Origin: Torymus aiolomorphi
Lineage: Eukaryota > Arthropoda > Insecta > Hymenoptera > Torymidae
Direction of reading: 5' to 3'
NCBI GenBank assembly: GCA_036365515.1
Contig: CM070875.1
Span: 105,938,628-106,002,627, forward strand
DNA length: 64,000 bases
The position numbers and the translations under genes were made by a program. The notes under the pieces are model-generated. The model was not told where the DNA came from. It ran no database searches and saw only the letters and a program-made list of their open reading frames with translations. Numbering within the stretch: position 1 is the first letter of the stretch; each line of letters opens with the position of its first letter. Below, piece after piece: positions 11,691 through 21,936 of the stretch.

Positions 11691-12473
11691 GTTTGTTGAC
11701 ATCGCTCGAACGATGTATTCGCGATCTGCGCGGGGGGCTGCGCGACTTTGGCGGTTGCAAAGTCGCGCTCGATTCAGTTTTGAATCAGATTCTCTCGGGC
11801 TGTCAAACCGCGCGTACACGAGTTAATTTGATCGTCCGCGAAGAAAACGGTATCGTGCGTCCTCACCGGTGCAGAGCAGCACCCGTACACGTACCGACCA
11901 CGAACAGCAGCGCACGTGAGCAATCCGAGCAACTCCTGGGGTCCGAAGCGTCTGTAGGTGAACGCTGGACGTTAGAACTCGGCCTGAACACTCCGAAGGC
12001 GACCGGAGGATAAGGCCTGACGCAGGAGCGGATTCGTGAGCGAGCGACGAGAGGAGTGCACTCCTCTCCCGGTAAGCCTCTTTGTACTTTCCGCGCAGCG
12101 ATTTATTTGTGTATTTTCGACTCGCAGCGGCGAGTGGCCGGTGGTGCGTTCACCGGCCCAGCGAAAATAGATACCTTGATCCGCCCGTCACGAACAATTT
12201 TCATCTGAACCATTTTTCTGCATGTGGCCTGCATTCGGAAATATTTGGCTGCATAGATTAAAATGAGACACCGTGTATATACACATATAAATACATATAC
12301 ATAAGCATGCATGCATTGAAACATTAAAATCGAAAACTGACTGCGCAGTCTAAACAAATAAATTAAAAATCGAACATGCATAAAAAAATGAACGTTCTCA
12401 AACAATTTACCGATAATTATAATATACATATACATCTGGACAACTAATCTGATTAAATATATATCCCAAAATA
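11691..12473. other. GC-rich, CpG-rich island followed by AT-rich sequence; possible 5' leader
   Basis: Bases about 11690-12170 are much richer in G+C and CpG than the flanks and contain a perfect 20 bp palindrome at 12049-12068. Immediately after, CCCGGTAAGCC resembles a splice donor. The block could be an untranslated leader or LTR remnant upstream of the copia gag, but I could not match it to the 3' LTR at 18224-18467. ORFs here are short and unconvincing. Confidence 0.35.
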
Positions 12474-12665
12474 GATGACACTGCCCTACTCCTCTTTCTG
12501 AAAACTCAAGAGGTCATTCATGAGTTACCAATAAAACACGCGGACGAGCGAATGTGGGTGGAAGTAACCGAAAAGGACATAATCTTTATAGCAGAAACAG
12601 GAGTGACATATAAACTTGGTACAATTAATTCTTATTCAACATGGTTTGTGTACAGCAAAATTGAA
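12474..12665 (+). CDS. Unidentified coding-like segment upstream of copia gag
   Basis: An open stretch of about 63 codons, beginning DDTALLLFLKTQEVIHELP, continuing through ADERMWVEVTEKDIIFIAE and ending at a TAA. It lacks its own good start and is preceded by TAG after an AT-rich tract, which could be a splice acceptor. It is in the same frame as the gag ORF that follows. About 50 bases between them could be a very short intron (…TTTTATAG before the gag part), but this is inference. I do not recognise the product. It may be an exon captured from a host gene or an N-terminal extension of gag. Confidence 0.3.
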
Positions 12666-12725
12666 TAACAATTATAATTTAACTCTTTTATAGCAAAACA
12701 CTTTATAACTGAAGAGGAAGATAAG

Positions 12726-14726
12726 TTGCTGAAGGATGCCATAGGCGATAGAAAAGAAAAATTGTTTTTGCCTTACTGTAGTGACAGCGAGTTAGAGTAT
12801 GCCAAATTAAAAGCGAAAGAGCGTGATGAAGAGAGAGCGAAAGAGCGTGACGAAGAGAAAGCAAAAGAGCGTGATGAAGCGAAAGCGGAAGAGCGGGAAG
12901 AAGAAAAGGAGAAAGAGCGTAAAGAAGAAAATGCGAAGGATCCAGATGAACATGCAAAACCGAGTGGCAGTAAGGTACAGCAGATGTGTCCTGAGTGCAA
13001 GCAACTCGCGGGACATCTTGCTGCTCACTGTCCACTAAAACTGGCAGACAAAATAGCGAAAGTAGTGGCAGCGAAAGGAAAAATAAAACTAGCGGAAGAC
13101 AACGCTTCAGCAAATGAAAGCCAGAACGAGAAAATTATCGAACAACTGGCAGGTAAACCAAAAATTAAAAATATACAAACAATAACCTCTATGAACAAAA
13201 TTTTCATAAACAGACATGTAAATATAACTGAATCTAAATTCTTTGACTCTATTTTGACAGAAATTCAACGCCAGATGTCGGAAATGGACAAGCGAATGAA
13301 GCGAATGGAGGCAAACCAAAAGAAGCTAGCCGACAAGGTTGAGGAAAACCACAACCAAGTCCTTGAGTACGTGGATAAGGAGCTGAACGTTATGTGGAAC
13401 GAACTGAGCGAACAGGTGGGATATAATGTTTCTAACGATAATGAGGGACACGTATTGAATAAACAAGCATGTTTCAATTCCACGCAAATGCCCTCCGAAA
13501 ATATTAATAAAACAGATGTAATTCAGATAATTAAAGACGAATTGCGAAAGTTAAATAGAACAAACGATTCGAATAACGGAAGTATTCTTGATGTATCAAG
13601 AAAGATAACAGAAACTTTAAAATTTGAATTATCACAAAAAGGATCCATCCTTAAAAGAGACTATAAATTAACTAAACAGACAAAGTTTGAATACTTCTTT
13701 GATTTCTTTACTTCAGAATTAAGAGCGAATGATCTTTTGTATGTGATCGATGATTCAGTTAAAGCGAATGATAATCTAAGCGAAGCAGTAAAAGAAAAAC
13801 ATAAATTTAGAATACGTGATATACTGATAAATCACCTAGATAGTGAATTTCATGCGAAAGTAATGGATATTAAAGATCCAGTTCAAGTATTGAAAAAGAT
13901 TAAAGAAATCAAAATAAGTGAAGTTAACAGAACGTCTTCGACACTCAGAAGACAGTTATATAACATGCACTATAAGCCAGAGAAAGAAAAAGCAAACGAA
14001 TTTATTGATAAATTTGAAGAAGTTGTTCGTAATTACAATAATCTTTCGGGAATTCAAACTTTGTCTGCCGAAGAAATTCGTGATGCATTTTATAATGCTG
14101 TAGTTGGATCAAACAACAAAATTCAAAGTGTTGACTTCGTGATGAGAAGTACAACTGATAAACCCCTCAGTTTTGATCAAACAAAGATGCTTGTATTACA
14201 GATTGAAAGCATAAGAACCCAAGCGAAAGACCAGGCGAAAGGACAAGCTGCAGCAATGGCAACAAACCTTGAAGTGGACGCCACACTGATCAAGTGTTAC
14301 AACTGCGACGACTTTGGGCACTTGGGAAGGAACTGCCCACATGCCGGTACAGGATTGAGAGTCTGCTTTGAGTGCAAGCAACTCACCAATCACATCGCTG
14401 CCCAATGTCCTAAAAGACTTGCGAGGGCAGGTCGGAAGAACTCGCAACAAAGGTACGAAAGTAGAGTTTTTCATAACTACAATAGAAATAGAAGCAAAAG
14501 TAGAGGCACTCAGCGAAAGAATGATAGGCAATACGATAATAACACTAAAAGACATAGACCAAATAACTTCAAGAACAACTGTAATAGCGATAGGCAAGAT
14601 CGATATAATACGAACAGAGGAAGGAATGGAAGATCGAATAGAGGCAGAGGCGGACGAGGTAGAGGAGGCCAGAGACCGAAAAATCCCAAGATAACAACAA
14701 CAAAGAAAATGGTGAGTACTCATTAA
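12726..14726 (+). CDS. gag: copia gag polyprotein with extra N-terminal charged repeat
   Basis: A 666-codon open frame encoding the retrotransposon capsid/nucleocapsid. Residues about 30-70 are a highly charged E/K/R repeat (KERDEE units), probably coiled or disordered. Near residue 88 is a CCHC-like knuckle, CPECKQLAGHLAAHC. The central part (about 310-500) looks like the UBN2/copia gag domain (SSTLRRQLYNMHYKP, EEIRDAFYNAVVG). Two zinc knuckles follow near residues 524 (CYNCDDFGHLGRNC) and 547 (CFECKQLTNHIAAQC), then a basic RG-rich tail. The N-terminal knuckle resembles the last one, as if duplicated. The start given is a non-ATG codon that opens the frame; the real start is unknown. The pol frame that follows overlaps in the -1 frame. 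Confidence 0.85.
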   Translation: MLKDAIGDRKEKLFLPYCSDSELEYAKLKAKERDEERAKERDEEKAKERDEAKAEEREEEKEKERKEENAKDPDEHAKPSGSKVQQMCPECKQLAGHLAAHCPLKLADKIAKVVAAKGKIKLAEDNASANESQNEKIIEQLAGKPKIKNIQTITSMNKIFINRHVNITESKFFDSILTEIQRQMSEMDKRMKRMEANQKKLADKVEENHNQVLEYVDKELNVMWNELSEQVGYNVSNDNEGHVLNKQACFNSTQMPSENINKTDVIQIIKDELRKLNRTNDSNNGSILDVSRKITETLKFELSQKGSILKRDYKLTKQTKFEYFFDFFTSELRANDLLYVIDDSVKANDNLSEAVKEKHKFRIRDILINHLDSEFHAKVMDIKDPVQVLKKIKEIKISEVNRTSSTLRRQLYNMHYKPEKEKANEFIDKFEEVVRNYNNLSGIQTLSAEEIRDAFYNAVVGSNNKIQSVDFVMRSTTDKPLSFDQTKMLVLQIESIRTQAKDQAKGQAAAMATNLEVDATLIKCYNCDDFGHLGRNCPHAGTGLRVCFECKQLTNHIAAQCPKRLARAGRKNSQQRYESRVFHNYNRNRSKSRGTQRKNDRQYDNNTKRHRPNNFKNNCNSDRQDRYNTNRGRNGRSNRGRGGRGRGGQRPKNPKITTTKKMVSTH

Positions 14727-14989
14727 CAGACCATAAAGGAATAAAGCGAAATTTAGAACTAGAGAAAAGTAGTGCTCTTAATGTCACGAATATAGATAGA
14801 AAGGAAAATGAAAATGTTTTACTGGCCGAATTTTTGGCGGATGCAGATGCTACAGAGCACTTAACAAATTCGAAACTTATATTTAAAACTTTTAATAAAC
14901 AGGCGAAAGAAATTAAACGCGCAAACAAAAACGAGTACGCTAATTTAAGATCGGAGGGAGAAGGTCAAGTTCAGGGTTATTCGGAATAG
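14708..14989 (+). pseudogene. copia protease remnant
   Basis: In the -1 frame relative to gag, an open stretch runs through the gag stop. It contains FLADADATEHLTNSKLIFKT, which corresponds to the copia aspartic-protease active-site region normally read as D-S-G-A. Here the residues after the aspartate are A-D-A, so the catalytic triad is lost. The frame ends at TAG near 14987. The text NVICAENLSDNLLSL near 15010-15050 is a further protease-to-integrase piece in another frame. Confidence 0.7.
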
Positions 14990-15089
14990 ACAAATTAATT
15001 AACTTGGAAAATGTTATATGTGCTGAGAATTTGTCCGATAATTTACTGTCATTGCGAAACTTTGCAGATCAGGGTACTGGATAATAGAA

Positions 15090-17792
15090 TTGAAAGTAAA
15101 CGACGGAAATAGCAAAAGAGATAAATCAAATGGTAAAATTATAGCATATGTGACTACCAGGCGTATGAAAAATCAGATAAATACAGAAACTGTGAAAGAA
15201 AACGAAAGAAATGACGAAAGTGAAAATAAGACCGAGAGTAAGAATAATAAAAATGTTGCAAACGCTGATTTTGAAAATACTGTGTTAAACAGAAAATTAA
15301 ATGATGTAAGTGAAATTGAGATAAGCGAACGAAAAGAAAACCATGATAATTTCACTGAAACCCAGAACGAACCTTCTACCTACAGCAAGGCTATGCTGTG
15401 GCATGCAAGATTGGGTCATGCTTCTCTGAATTATTTAAAGACAATGCAGCGAAAGTATCCTCACATCGAAGCTTTAAGGGAAACAGTCTTTGATGATGCC
15501 ATTCTTGATTGTGAAGTATGTATAATCTTAAAGATTAATCGATTACCGTTTAAACAAACACGACTTAGAGCGTGAGAGCCCTTACAAATTATACACTCGG
15601 ATATAATGGAAATGATAAGTCCAGTCACTTATCCAAAGAGATACAAGTATATTTCGGTGTTTGTTGACGACTATTCTCGCCTTGCCATGGCATATCCTAT
15701 GAACATAAAAGACGAAACTGCGTTCTGTTTCGAATCTTTTGTAAAAAGCGGTCGAAATATGTTAGGGAAAGATGCGAAGGTATGTTATTTAAGATCTGAT
15801 CAAGGGACAGAGTTTACTGGTAGTAAGATGTTGAAAGTTTTAAGTAATTTGGGTGCAGAGTTACAACTTGCATGTCCCGATATACCTCAGCACAATGGTG
15901 TAGCAGAAAGGTTTAGTCAGACGATACAAAAGAAAGTGCGAACGTTAATAAATGACTCTGGATTACCCGAAAATATGTGGGATTTAGCTCTAGGAGCAGC
16001 CGTATACGCTTACAACAGAACTCCACATACGTCTATAGATATGCAAATTCCTATTCAAGTGTTCAAGCCTGACTATAAGACTGACTTAATACAGATAAAA
16101 CGCTTTGGATGTTTGGCGTACATGAAAATACAGCGAAAGACTGGAGCAAAATTCAGATCCATAGGAAAGCGAATGATTCTAGTTGGTTATAAAACCACTG
16201 GTTACGTCCTGTTCAGTCCAGATGAAGGAAAACTGTGCGAAAGCAGGGATGTTAGATTTAATGAGAAATTGGTATTTGTCAATAAATACAAGGCTAAGGA
16301 ACTTGAACACTGGGAAAAGGTTGAAACTGAAATAGATTCAGATACCTGGTTTACAGAATTTGAGAAAGACTCGGAAGATGTAGAAACGAAAGAAGAAATG
16401 AAAAGAGGAAGAGGAAGACCGCGAAAGAACAAAGCGAACGATGATATTCAAATTACAGACGATAATACGCATGCCTTGTTGGCAAATATAAATGGTGACC
16501 CTGTTACATACAAAGAGACTATAAATAGCCCTGACAGACTTGAATGGATAGAAGCTATAGAAAGCGAATTGTACTCATTAAACAAAAATCAAGTCTGGAA
16601 GCTCGTTGACCGATCCTTGATAATCAGTGAGAACAGAAAACCCAACATAATAGATTCGAGGTGGGTGTTAAAACGTAAGATAGAGTCAGATAACAGCGTA
16701 CGATACAAGACTAGAGTTGCAATAAGAGGTTTTAAGGATCGCAATGAGTATGACCTTCAAGAGACATATGCACCAGTGTCTCGACTACCACTTATACGAA
16801 CTATACTGGCTATAGCAAACAAATGTGATTTCCATATTTGTCAAATGGACGTCAAAACAGCCTTTTTGAACGGACAACTTCAGAGTGAAGTTTACATGGA
16901 AATTCCGGAAGGAATAGAATGCTCGAATGAAGTAAGGAAGCGAAAGGTTTGTAAGTTAGAGAAAGCATTGTACGGTCTGAAAGTGAGTCCGAAATGCTGG
17001 AATGAAAAATTTAAAGAAAAAACTGCAAAAATGGGTTTGACACCCGATCCTGATGAGCCCTGCTCATTTAGTTGGAATGAAAATAATAAAGTTTTAATAC
17101 TGATTTTGTACGTTGATAACATCTTAATCACTGGAAATGATTGTGAGAAAATTCAAGAAGTCAAGCGAAATTTAAACCAAGACTTTGAAATGAGTGATAT
17201 TGGAGAGCCAAAAAATTATCTCGGATTGGAAATCGAAAGAGACAAGGAAGTGAAAGTATTAAAATTAAGTCAACAAAAATATATTGATAAAATCTTGAAA
17301 AGATTTGGTTACGAAAACAGTCACCCTCAAAGAACCCCAATGGTAACGAATCAAGTATCCAATAAAGGAAGAATAGGACGTGAGATAGAGAACGAAAACA
17401 GCATCTTTGCAAGAGCAGAGAATCAAAATAACAGATTATACAGAGAGATCGCAGGATCTTTGTTGTACTTAGCGAACGCCAGTAGACCCGTAATAACGTA
17501 TGGAGTGAACGTTCTAAGCAGGCATCAAATTGACCCTAAAGAGGAAGATTGGAAGATGGTTGATCGAATGCTTCGATATTTGAAGGGTACAAAGACTCAC
17601 AGCATTAATTACTATGGAGACGGTAATGACATGCAAGGATATTCTCACGCAAGTTTTGGTAACTGTAAAGGAGCCAAGACTACAAGCGGCTACGTAATAA
17701 AACTGTTTAACGACACGATTACTTGGCGAACGAAGAAGCAAAATTACGTTGCTCTGCCTACCTGTCAGGCAGAATACGTAGCAATGAAATGA
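15090..17792 (+). pseudogene. pol: copia integrase-reverse transcriptase-RNase H polyprotein, broken by TGA
   Basis: One reading frame interrupted by TGA at 15573-15575 and ended by TGA at 17790-17792. Order: gag-pre-integrase zinc region (WHARLGHASLNYLK, then CEVC); integrase core with [17 protein letters not shown] and QHNGVAERF, giving the D, D and E positions; a GRGRPRK basic patch; RT with [25 protein letters not shown] and [11 protein letters not shown]; and the active-site box, here [11 protein letters not shown]. The last box normally reads YVDD, so one catalytic aspartate is replaced by N. The frame then continues into RNase H ([20 protein letters not shown]). The product would be the replication and integration enzyme set, but this copy is inactive. 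Confidence 0.9.
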
Positions 17793-17809
17793 GCGATTGT
17801 TGTCAGTAA

Positions 17810-18094
17810 ATGATGTCAATTCATAATTGTCTTAAAAGGGTTGTAGATTGGGATTTTACTCCCGTTGTACTATGGTGCGATAATAAAGCGGCAGAAGCGA
17901 GTACTAAAACGAACGGTGGTAGTAAGCTCAGACATATTGCAGACATTAAGGAGCACTATGTACGAGAATGCATAGAGCGACAGATGGTGAAAGTAAACTG
18001 GTTAGCGTCAAAGCGACAGATTGCGGATGTATTAACAAAACCTCTATCATTTGATCTACATACTAATTTGATTAAACTAATTATGAATTTTTAA
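17810..18094 (+). pseudogene. copia RNase H C-terminal piece, frameshifted
   Basis: Continues the previous ORF in a different frame. WCDNKAAEASTKTN carries the conserved aspartate of the RNase H centre. LRHIADIKEHYVRE and ASKRQIADVLTKPL are the usual end of copia polyproteins. The break lies around 17790-17815, where two TGA codons also occur. Confidence 0.88.
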
Positions 18095-18223
18095 CTCTAT
18101 GTTTCAGGCACTAAACCATGAATACTTGAAGATACAAATCGATTAGAAATTTAAGAAAAGTATTATATTTTGTATATTAGATTAAGTCTTTTGTAAAACG
18201 AACGCGTAAAGCGCGGGAGAGAG

Positions 18224-18467
18224 TGTTGGAAGTATCCGCGCTTCCCGCGTATGTGTGTGCGCGTATGTATGTGTGAGTAGAGAGAGCGCCCTCACTTCAC
18301 CCTGCGTGCGGCTGTCTCCGCGAGCGCCACTTCTCCCTGAGAGCTGGACGTGTGCGGACGTGCGACAGAGAGACCGAGAGAAAGCTGCTCTAATAAAACT
18401 AACGTGATACTGAACTGTGTGTGACTCTATTAGTTATTTCGCTTCATCCTCAACCAAACATCCAACA
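18224..18467 (+). repeat. copia 3' LTR (244 bp)
   Basis: Begins TGTTGGA and ends TCCAACA, a perfect 7 bp terminal inversion with the standard TG…CA ends. It is immediately preceded by a purine tract (GCGGGAGAGAG) that fits a polypurine primer site. An AATAAA at about 18391 could be the polyadenylation signal. The LTR is GC-rich with GAGAG runs. No second copy is visible in the window. Confidence 0.8.
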
Positions 18468-19068
18468 TAGTCAATACTAGATTATAACTATTAACGCCAC
18501 TTTTCTCACATTATGAAGAATTTCACTTGGCTTTAAGTACGTTAATTATTTAACGTATAACTAACATTAGTTTTAATGTACAAAAAAAGAAATAAACAGA
18601 ATTAGAAAGATTACTCTTAAACGAAAAAACAAATATTTACCATTAATTATAATTTCTTTTATTGAAAAGTTGATTTTAGCGCTTTGTTTACTCATCTATT
18701 ATAATACGAGCTATAAGTGCGCCAAATTGGAGCGAAGTGGGAAAATCGGGAAAAGATGGCCCGCGCCCGGCTGGCGTTATCCATTTATATACACACGATC
18801 AGTGCGACTTGAGTCGAGACGGAGTGGGGGAAGCGGTAGAAGGTGGTTCGGCTGACGCAGCTCACAAGAGTCGGCGGTGATCGAACAAAACTGTATACAG
18901 CGTGCGATTAGTTCCCGGAATCGCTGCGGAGCCGGGGGAATCAGAGAGAGTCGGCACGGCCGCACGGCCGCCGCTGGCTCGCGTGAGTCCGCTGCGCTCG
19001 AACCTCGAACATGTGAGAGTGTCCGCCACAGAAGCGGGCCAGCAGGCGCGCGTGGCGGATTTTTGGAC
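18468..19068. other. AT-rich then GC-rich intergenic sequence
   Basis: Bases 18468-18700 are AT-rich. Bases 18715-19060 are GC- and CpG-rich with many short spurious ORFs on both strands. The GC-rich block adjoins the left arm of the inverted-repeat element that follows and may belong to it, but I cannot show a matching block outside the right arm. Confidence 0.35.
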
Positions 19069-19477
19069 GTAAAATACGCTCTGTTTAACTCGCTTATAAT
19101 CGTATGCGGAGTCTCTTAGAAAAAAACAAAAGACATATCGATAGATTTTTTCCAATGCTGCTATGCTTGTTACTCCGAAACGCTTTCTTCTGGTCGGAAA
19201 TTCAAGTTGAAAGTTCAAAGTCATTTTTTTCACAGTATATCATGTTCTTTTTTCAAAATGCATTTTACCATTGGAAAGTACAAGTCTTAAGCTTCAAGAC
19301 CCTAATTTTTCGAGTTGGAGAAATTAAGGATTCAAAAGTAATAAGATTAAAAAGGCAAAGGCGAACGGCCGCGGGCGCTCTTCGCGCTGCGCCCCAGAAG
19401 GGCTCTCAAACATCATTTTTATTAATATTTTAATTTCTCTAGATTTTTCAGAAAACTATGCTGTCATTGGATAAGAT

Positions 19478-20826
19478 GTGGCGCAATCATTTTACTATAA
19501 TAATAATAATCAGTGCAGTTTGACGAAAATAGTAATTTACCATAAAAGATCGGATTCTAAAATTGAACACAAAAGAATGATAATTTTTTCAGACAATTTA
19601 ATTCATGATGCCGTAGCACTTTACCTAATCCAAGAAATAATAATTAATTACATTAAAAAATTTCTGATTTCGTTAAAGAAGTAAATGTTTAAAAAATACA
19701 CAACTTCTAGAATCACTATGAAGATTTTTCTGTTGAAGTGGCATTGTCATCGTACTGCTCACGGAGAAAACAGAGGTGATGGTGTCATGTCCGGAAATAA
19801 GTGGAAATAAGTAGTAATTGGTTTTATGTAGGTTTATTATATAAAATACAATAATTTATTACCAATACAATCTGCTGGCTTCTGGTAGATCGATGCGTTG
19901 TAATTTCAATTACAATTCTTTTCTATAACACTTGCTTTTATAAATTTACTATAAATAACTTATACGATCTGCTTACTAGACGAGTAAGGCTTACGATTAC
20001 AATTTCAATAACTTATAAAATCTGCTTACTAGATGTGTAAGCCTTACGGTTTCAACTTCTCGATGTCGTAGAGGTACACGGAGTTCGCCAGGTTTCTTGT
20101 ACGCTGTGACTGACTCGCGTGACACACATCACTTCTTTTATAATACAAAATAATTAGGTTAAAGATGAGCCCGGTGACGTATCGAATTCATCTTTTAACA
20201 ACTTATGTATTACAAGTTTTCTGGGTCGTCGTACTTGCGAAATGCTGAGCATTGCAAAGTGTGGCCTTTCGTCTGCCGCGGAGTTCGGTGGCTTGGATTC
20301 TAGCTCGACCGTATGTTAAAAACTGCATGCGTTGTCTTCCTGAGTGGGTGACTCTATACGTCACAAGGTCGCATAAGCAGAACGCTGCGTAGTATTAAGT
20401 TGCATTCTCGCTTTTATGTGTCAGAAAATATCTGATACTAATTATGCTTTTTCTTTAAAATGAGAATACGTCTCCGGACGTAACAATGGAATTGATGCTT
20501 TCGTGAAAAGTAATGCTAGGCGGGCAAGTCTGCGGGAAGTATCCGATAATTATATACCAACACCACAAGATCTTTACGAGGAGGTAACAAATTATTTTGA
20601 AAATATTGTTTGCTTTTTTTCATCAAAAGATGAATATTTAAAAACTATACATAAACTAAAACAACGGTTAGATTCAGCAAAAACAGTGCCTGAAACTCCA
20701 TCGTTTTACTATATCAAATTATTAGCATATACCGAAAAGATAGATTTAAAACGATATTCAGCATCAAGAACTTCCCAATTGTATCATACTTATTCGAATA
20801 AAAATAAAAAAAAATTAGAAATTTAA
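19478..20826 (+). pseudogene. Degraded ORF of the inverted-repeat element, split by a solo LTR
   Basis: Two pieces are separated by the LTR at 19783-20485. The left piece includes IFSDNLIHDAVALYLIQEI and, after a stop near 19682, WHCHRTAHGENRGDG just before the LTR. The right piece continues IDAFVKSNARRASLREVSDN and ends at a TAA near 20826. If one copy of the 4 bp duplication is ignored, the two pieces are in the same frame. The H-G-x-x-x-G-D-G-I…VK…ARRASL pattern resembles the C-terminal part of a widespread uncharacterised, probably transposon-encoded protein family in invertebrates. That assignment is from memory and not certain. Confidence 0.5.
19783..20485. mobile_element. Solo LTR (703 bp) with 4 bp target-site duplication
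   Basis: Begins TGTCATGTCCGGA and ends TCCGGACGTAACA, so it has TG…CA ends and inverted TCCGGA blocks. It is flanked by ATGG at 19779-19782 and 20486-20489. Internally, an ATCTGCTTACTAGA block occurs twice (near 19967 and 20018), each followed by GTAAG and CTTACG. The two ORF fragments on either side join in frame across it, strong evidence for insertion followed by LTR-LTR recombination. The superfamily (Gypsy or BEL/Pao) cannot be told. Confidence 0.8.
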
Positions 20827-21115
20827 CTAGAAATTAACAGGATTGAAAGAGCTCGCTCGGGCGCAGCGCGAAGAGCACGTCCTGTCTTTTTAATCTTGTT
20901 AATGTTCAACCCTTCATTTCTCGAACTCAAAAAATTAGGGTTTCGTAGCTTAAGAATTGTACTTTCGAATGATAAAATGCATTTTGAAACAAAAACATGA
21001 TATACTTTGAGAAAAATGACTCCGAACTTTCAAATTGAATTTCCAACCAGAAGGAAGCGTTTATATATAGCATACGATTATATGCAAATCGAACAGAGCG
21101 TATTTTACGCTAAAT

Positions 21116-21936
21116 ATGCGCCTCCCATTATATGTATTACATGATGAGCGATCAGTATGACGTGTAACACTGCCTCTGGCCGGTGAAGAGTGGGGGAAAC
21201 GTCAGCTCGGCAAGTGTAATCGGAAGACGACGCAAAACACATTTACGCTTCTATTTGCAGAGCGTCGCTAAATACATGACGCCCGTGATTCCTATTTATT
21301 TATTTTCTTTAATAGACTGACTACATTGTCGATATTTATTTACGGTTTTAATTATCTATTCCTTGATATGAGAGTTTAATTTTCCAACAAGTTATTTACG
21401 TTTTCTCATTTTTTTTCATTTACGTAAACAATGAACATTCGTTGTACGATATTATAGTCAAATTATAAATTTGTATACCCTATAACAGATCAAATTTTAA
21501 ATTGAAAACATCACATGATAATTATGTGTTGCTACTGCCAACAAAGAAAATATGGAAATACTATATTATAGAAGCTTTAAAATATAATCATAATTTTAAA
21601 TAGTTTTATTTAAACATCAATTTAAATCTTAAGATAGTTCTGAAATGTATCAAAAAGTGGGTTTCGAAAGTAACAAAATTCTAGCGAGTTCATTAAAATC
21701 TGAAGAGATGTTCTCTATTTTTTTAAATATATGTTGCCAACCTACTTTTTGAGATAAAAATTATTGAGATTAGTCATTTTTACACGACAGTTAATAGGAA
21801 TCGCATCAATTGTGATGGAAAGTAATAAAATTTGTTACTTTAACAGTATGGGTCTGAACTTTGCATCGTTGGAATGCAACGAAATAATTTCTTACAATTA
21901 ATTTAAGTTTCTTACAATTAATTTAAGTGCCAAAAA
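21116..21936. other. AT-rich spacer and possible 5' part of the Penelope element
   Basis: No gene is recognised. A 20 bp unit, TTTCTTACAATTAATTTAAG, is repeated in tandem at about 21889-21928. At 21856-21884 lies a block related, in inverted orientation, to one at 27435-27462, flanking the Penelope element. The 5' terminus of that element may lie in this interval but I cannot define it. Confidence 0.4.

Larger units (their letters stand above)
12474..18467 (+). mobile_element. Ty1/copia LTR retrotransposon, 3' LTR present, 5' LTR not found
   Basis: Gene order is gag, protease remnant, integrase, reverse transcriptase, RNase H and then an LTR, the copia order (integrase before RT). The 3' LTR (TGTTGGA…TCCAACA) is preceded by a purine-rich tract. 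I looked for the same LTR sequence upstream of gag and did not find it, so the element is 5'-truncated or rearranged and its left limit is approximate. At least two frame changes and two in-frame TGA codons show that it is inactive. Confidence 0.85.
19069..21115. mobile_element. DNA element with ~300 bp inverted repeats, unknown family
   Basis: The left arm (about 19069-19408) and right arm (20841-21115) are inverted copies at roughly 80% identity. Shared blocks include GTAAAATACGCTCTG, AGTATATCATGTT, CAAAATGCATTTTA, the CCCTAATTTTT stretch and CTCTTCGCGCTGCGCCC. The left arm has about 60 extra bases at 19110-19168. Between them lie remnants of one ORF and a solo LTR. The layout (long inverted repeats around a degraded ORF) suggests a DNA transposon, but no terminal target duplication could be assigned. 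Confidence 0.6.

Noticed and set aside
11678..12013. 111-codon ORF in the GC-rich island upstream of copia
   Set aside because: No recognisable motif; long frames are expected by chance in GC-rich DNA.
12703..13113. Minus-strand leucine/serine-rich ORFs
   Set aside because: Antisense of the KERDEE repeat of gag.
11491..18480. TAGTCAATAC present upstream (11491) and just after the copia 3' LTR (18468) as a target duplication
   Set aside because: The upstream copy is not followed by an LTR start, and copia duplications are about 5 bp, so the match is not supported as a TSD.
18670..19233. Several ORFs on both strands in the GC-rich block
   Set aside because: Overlapping frames with compositionally driven arginine/alanine content and no domain.
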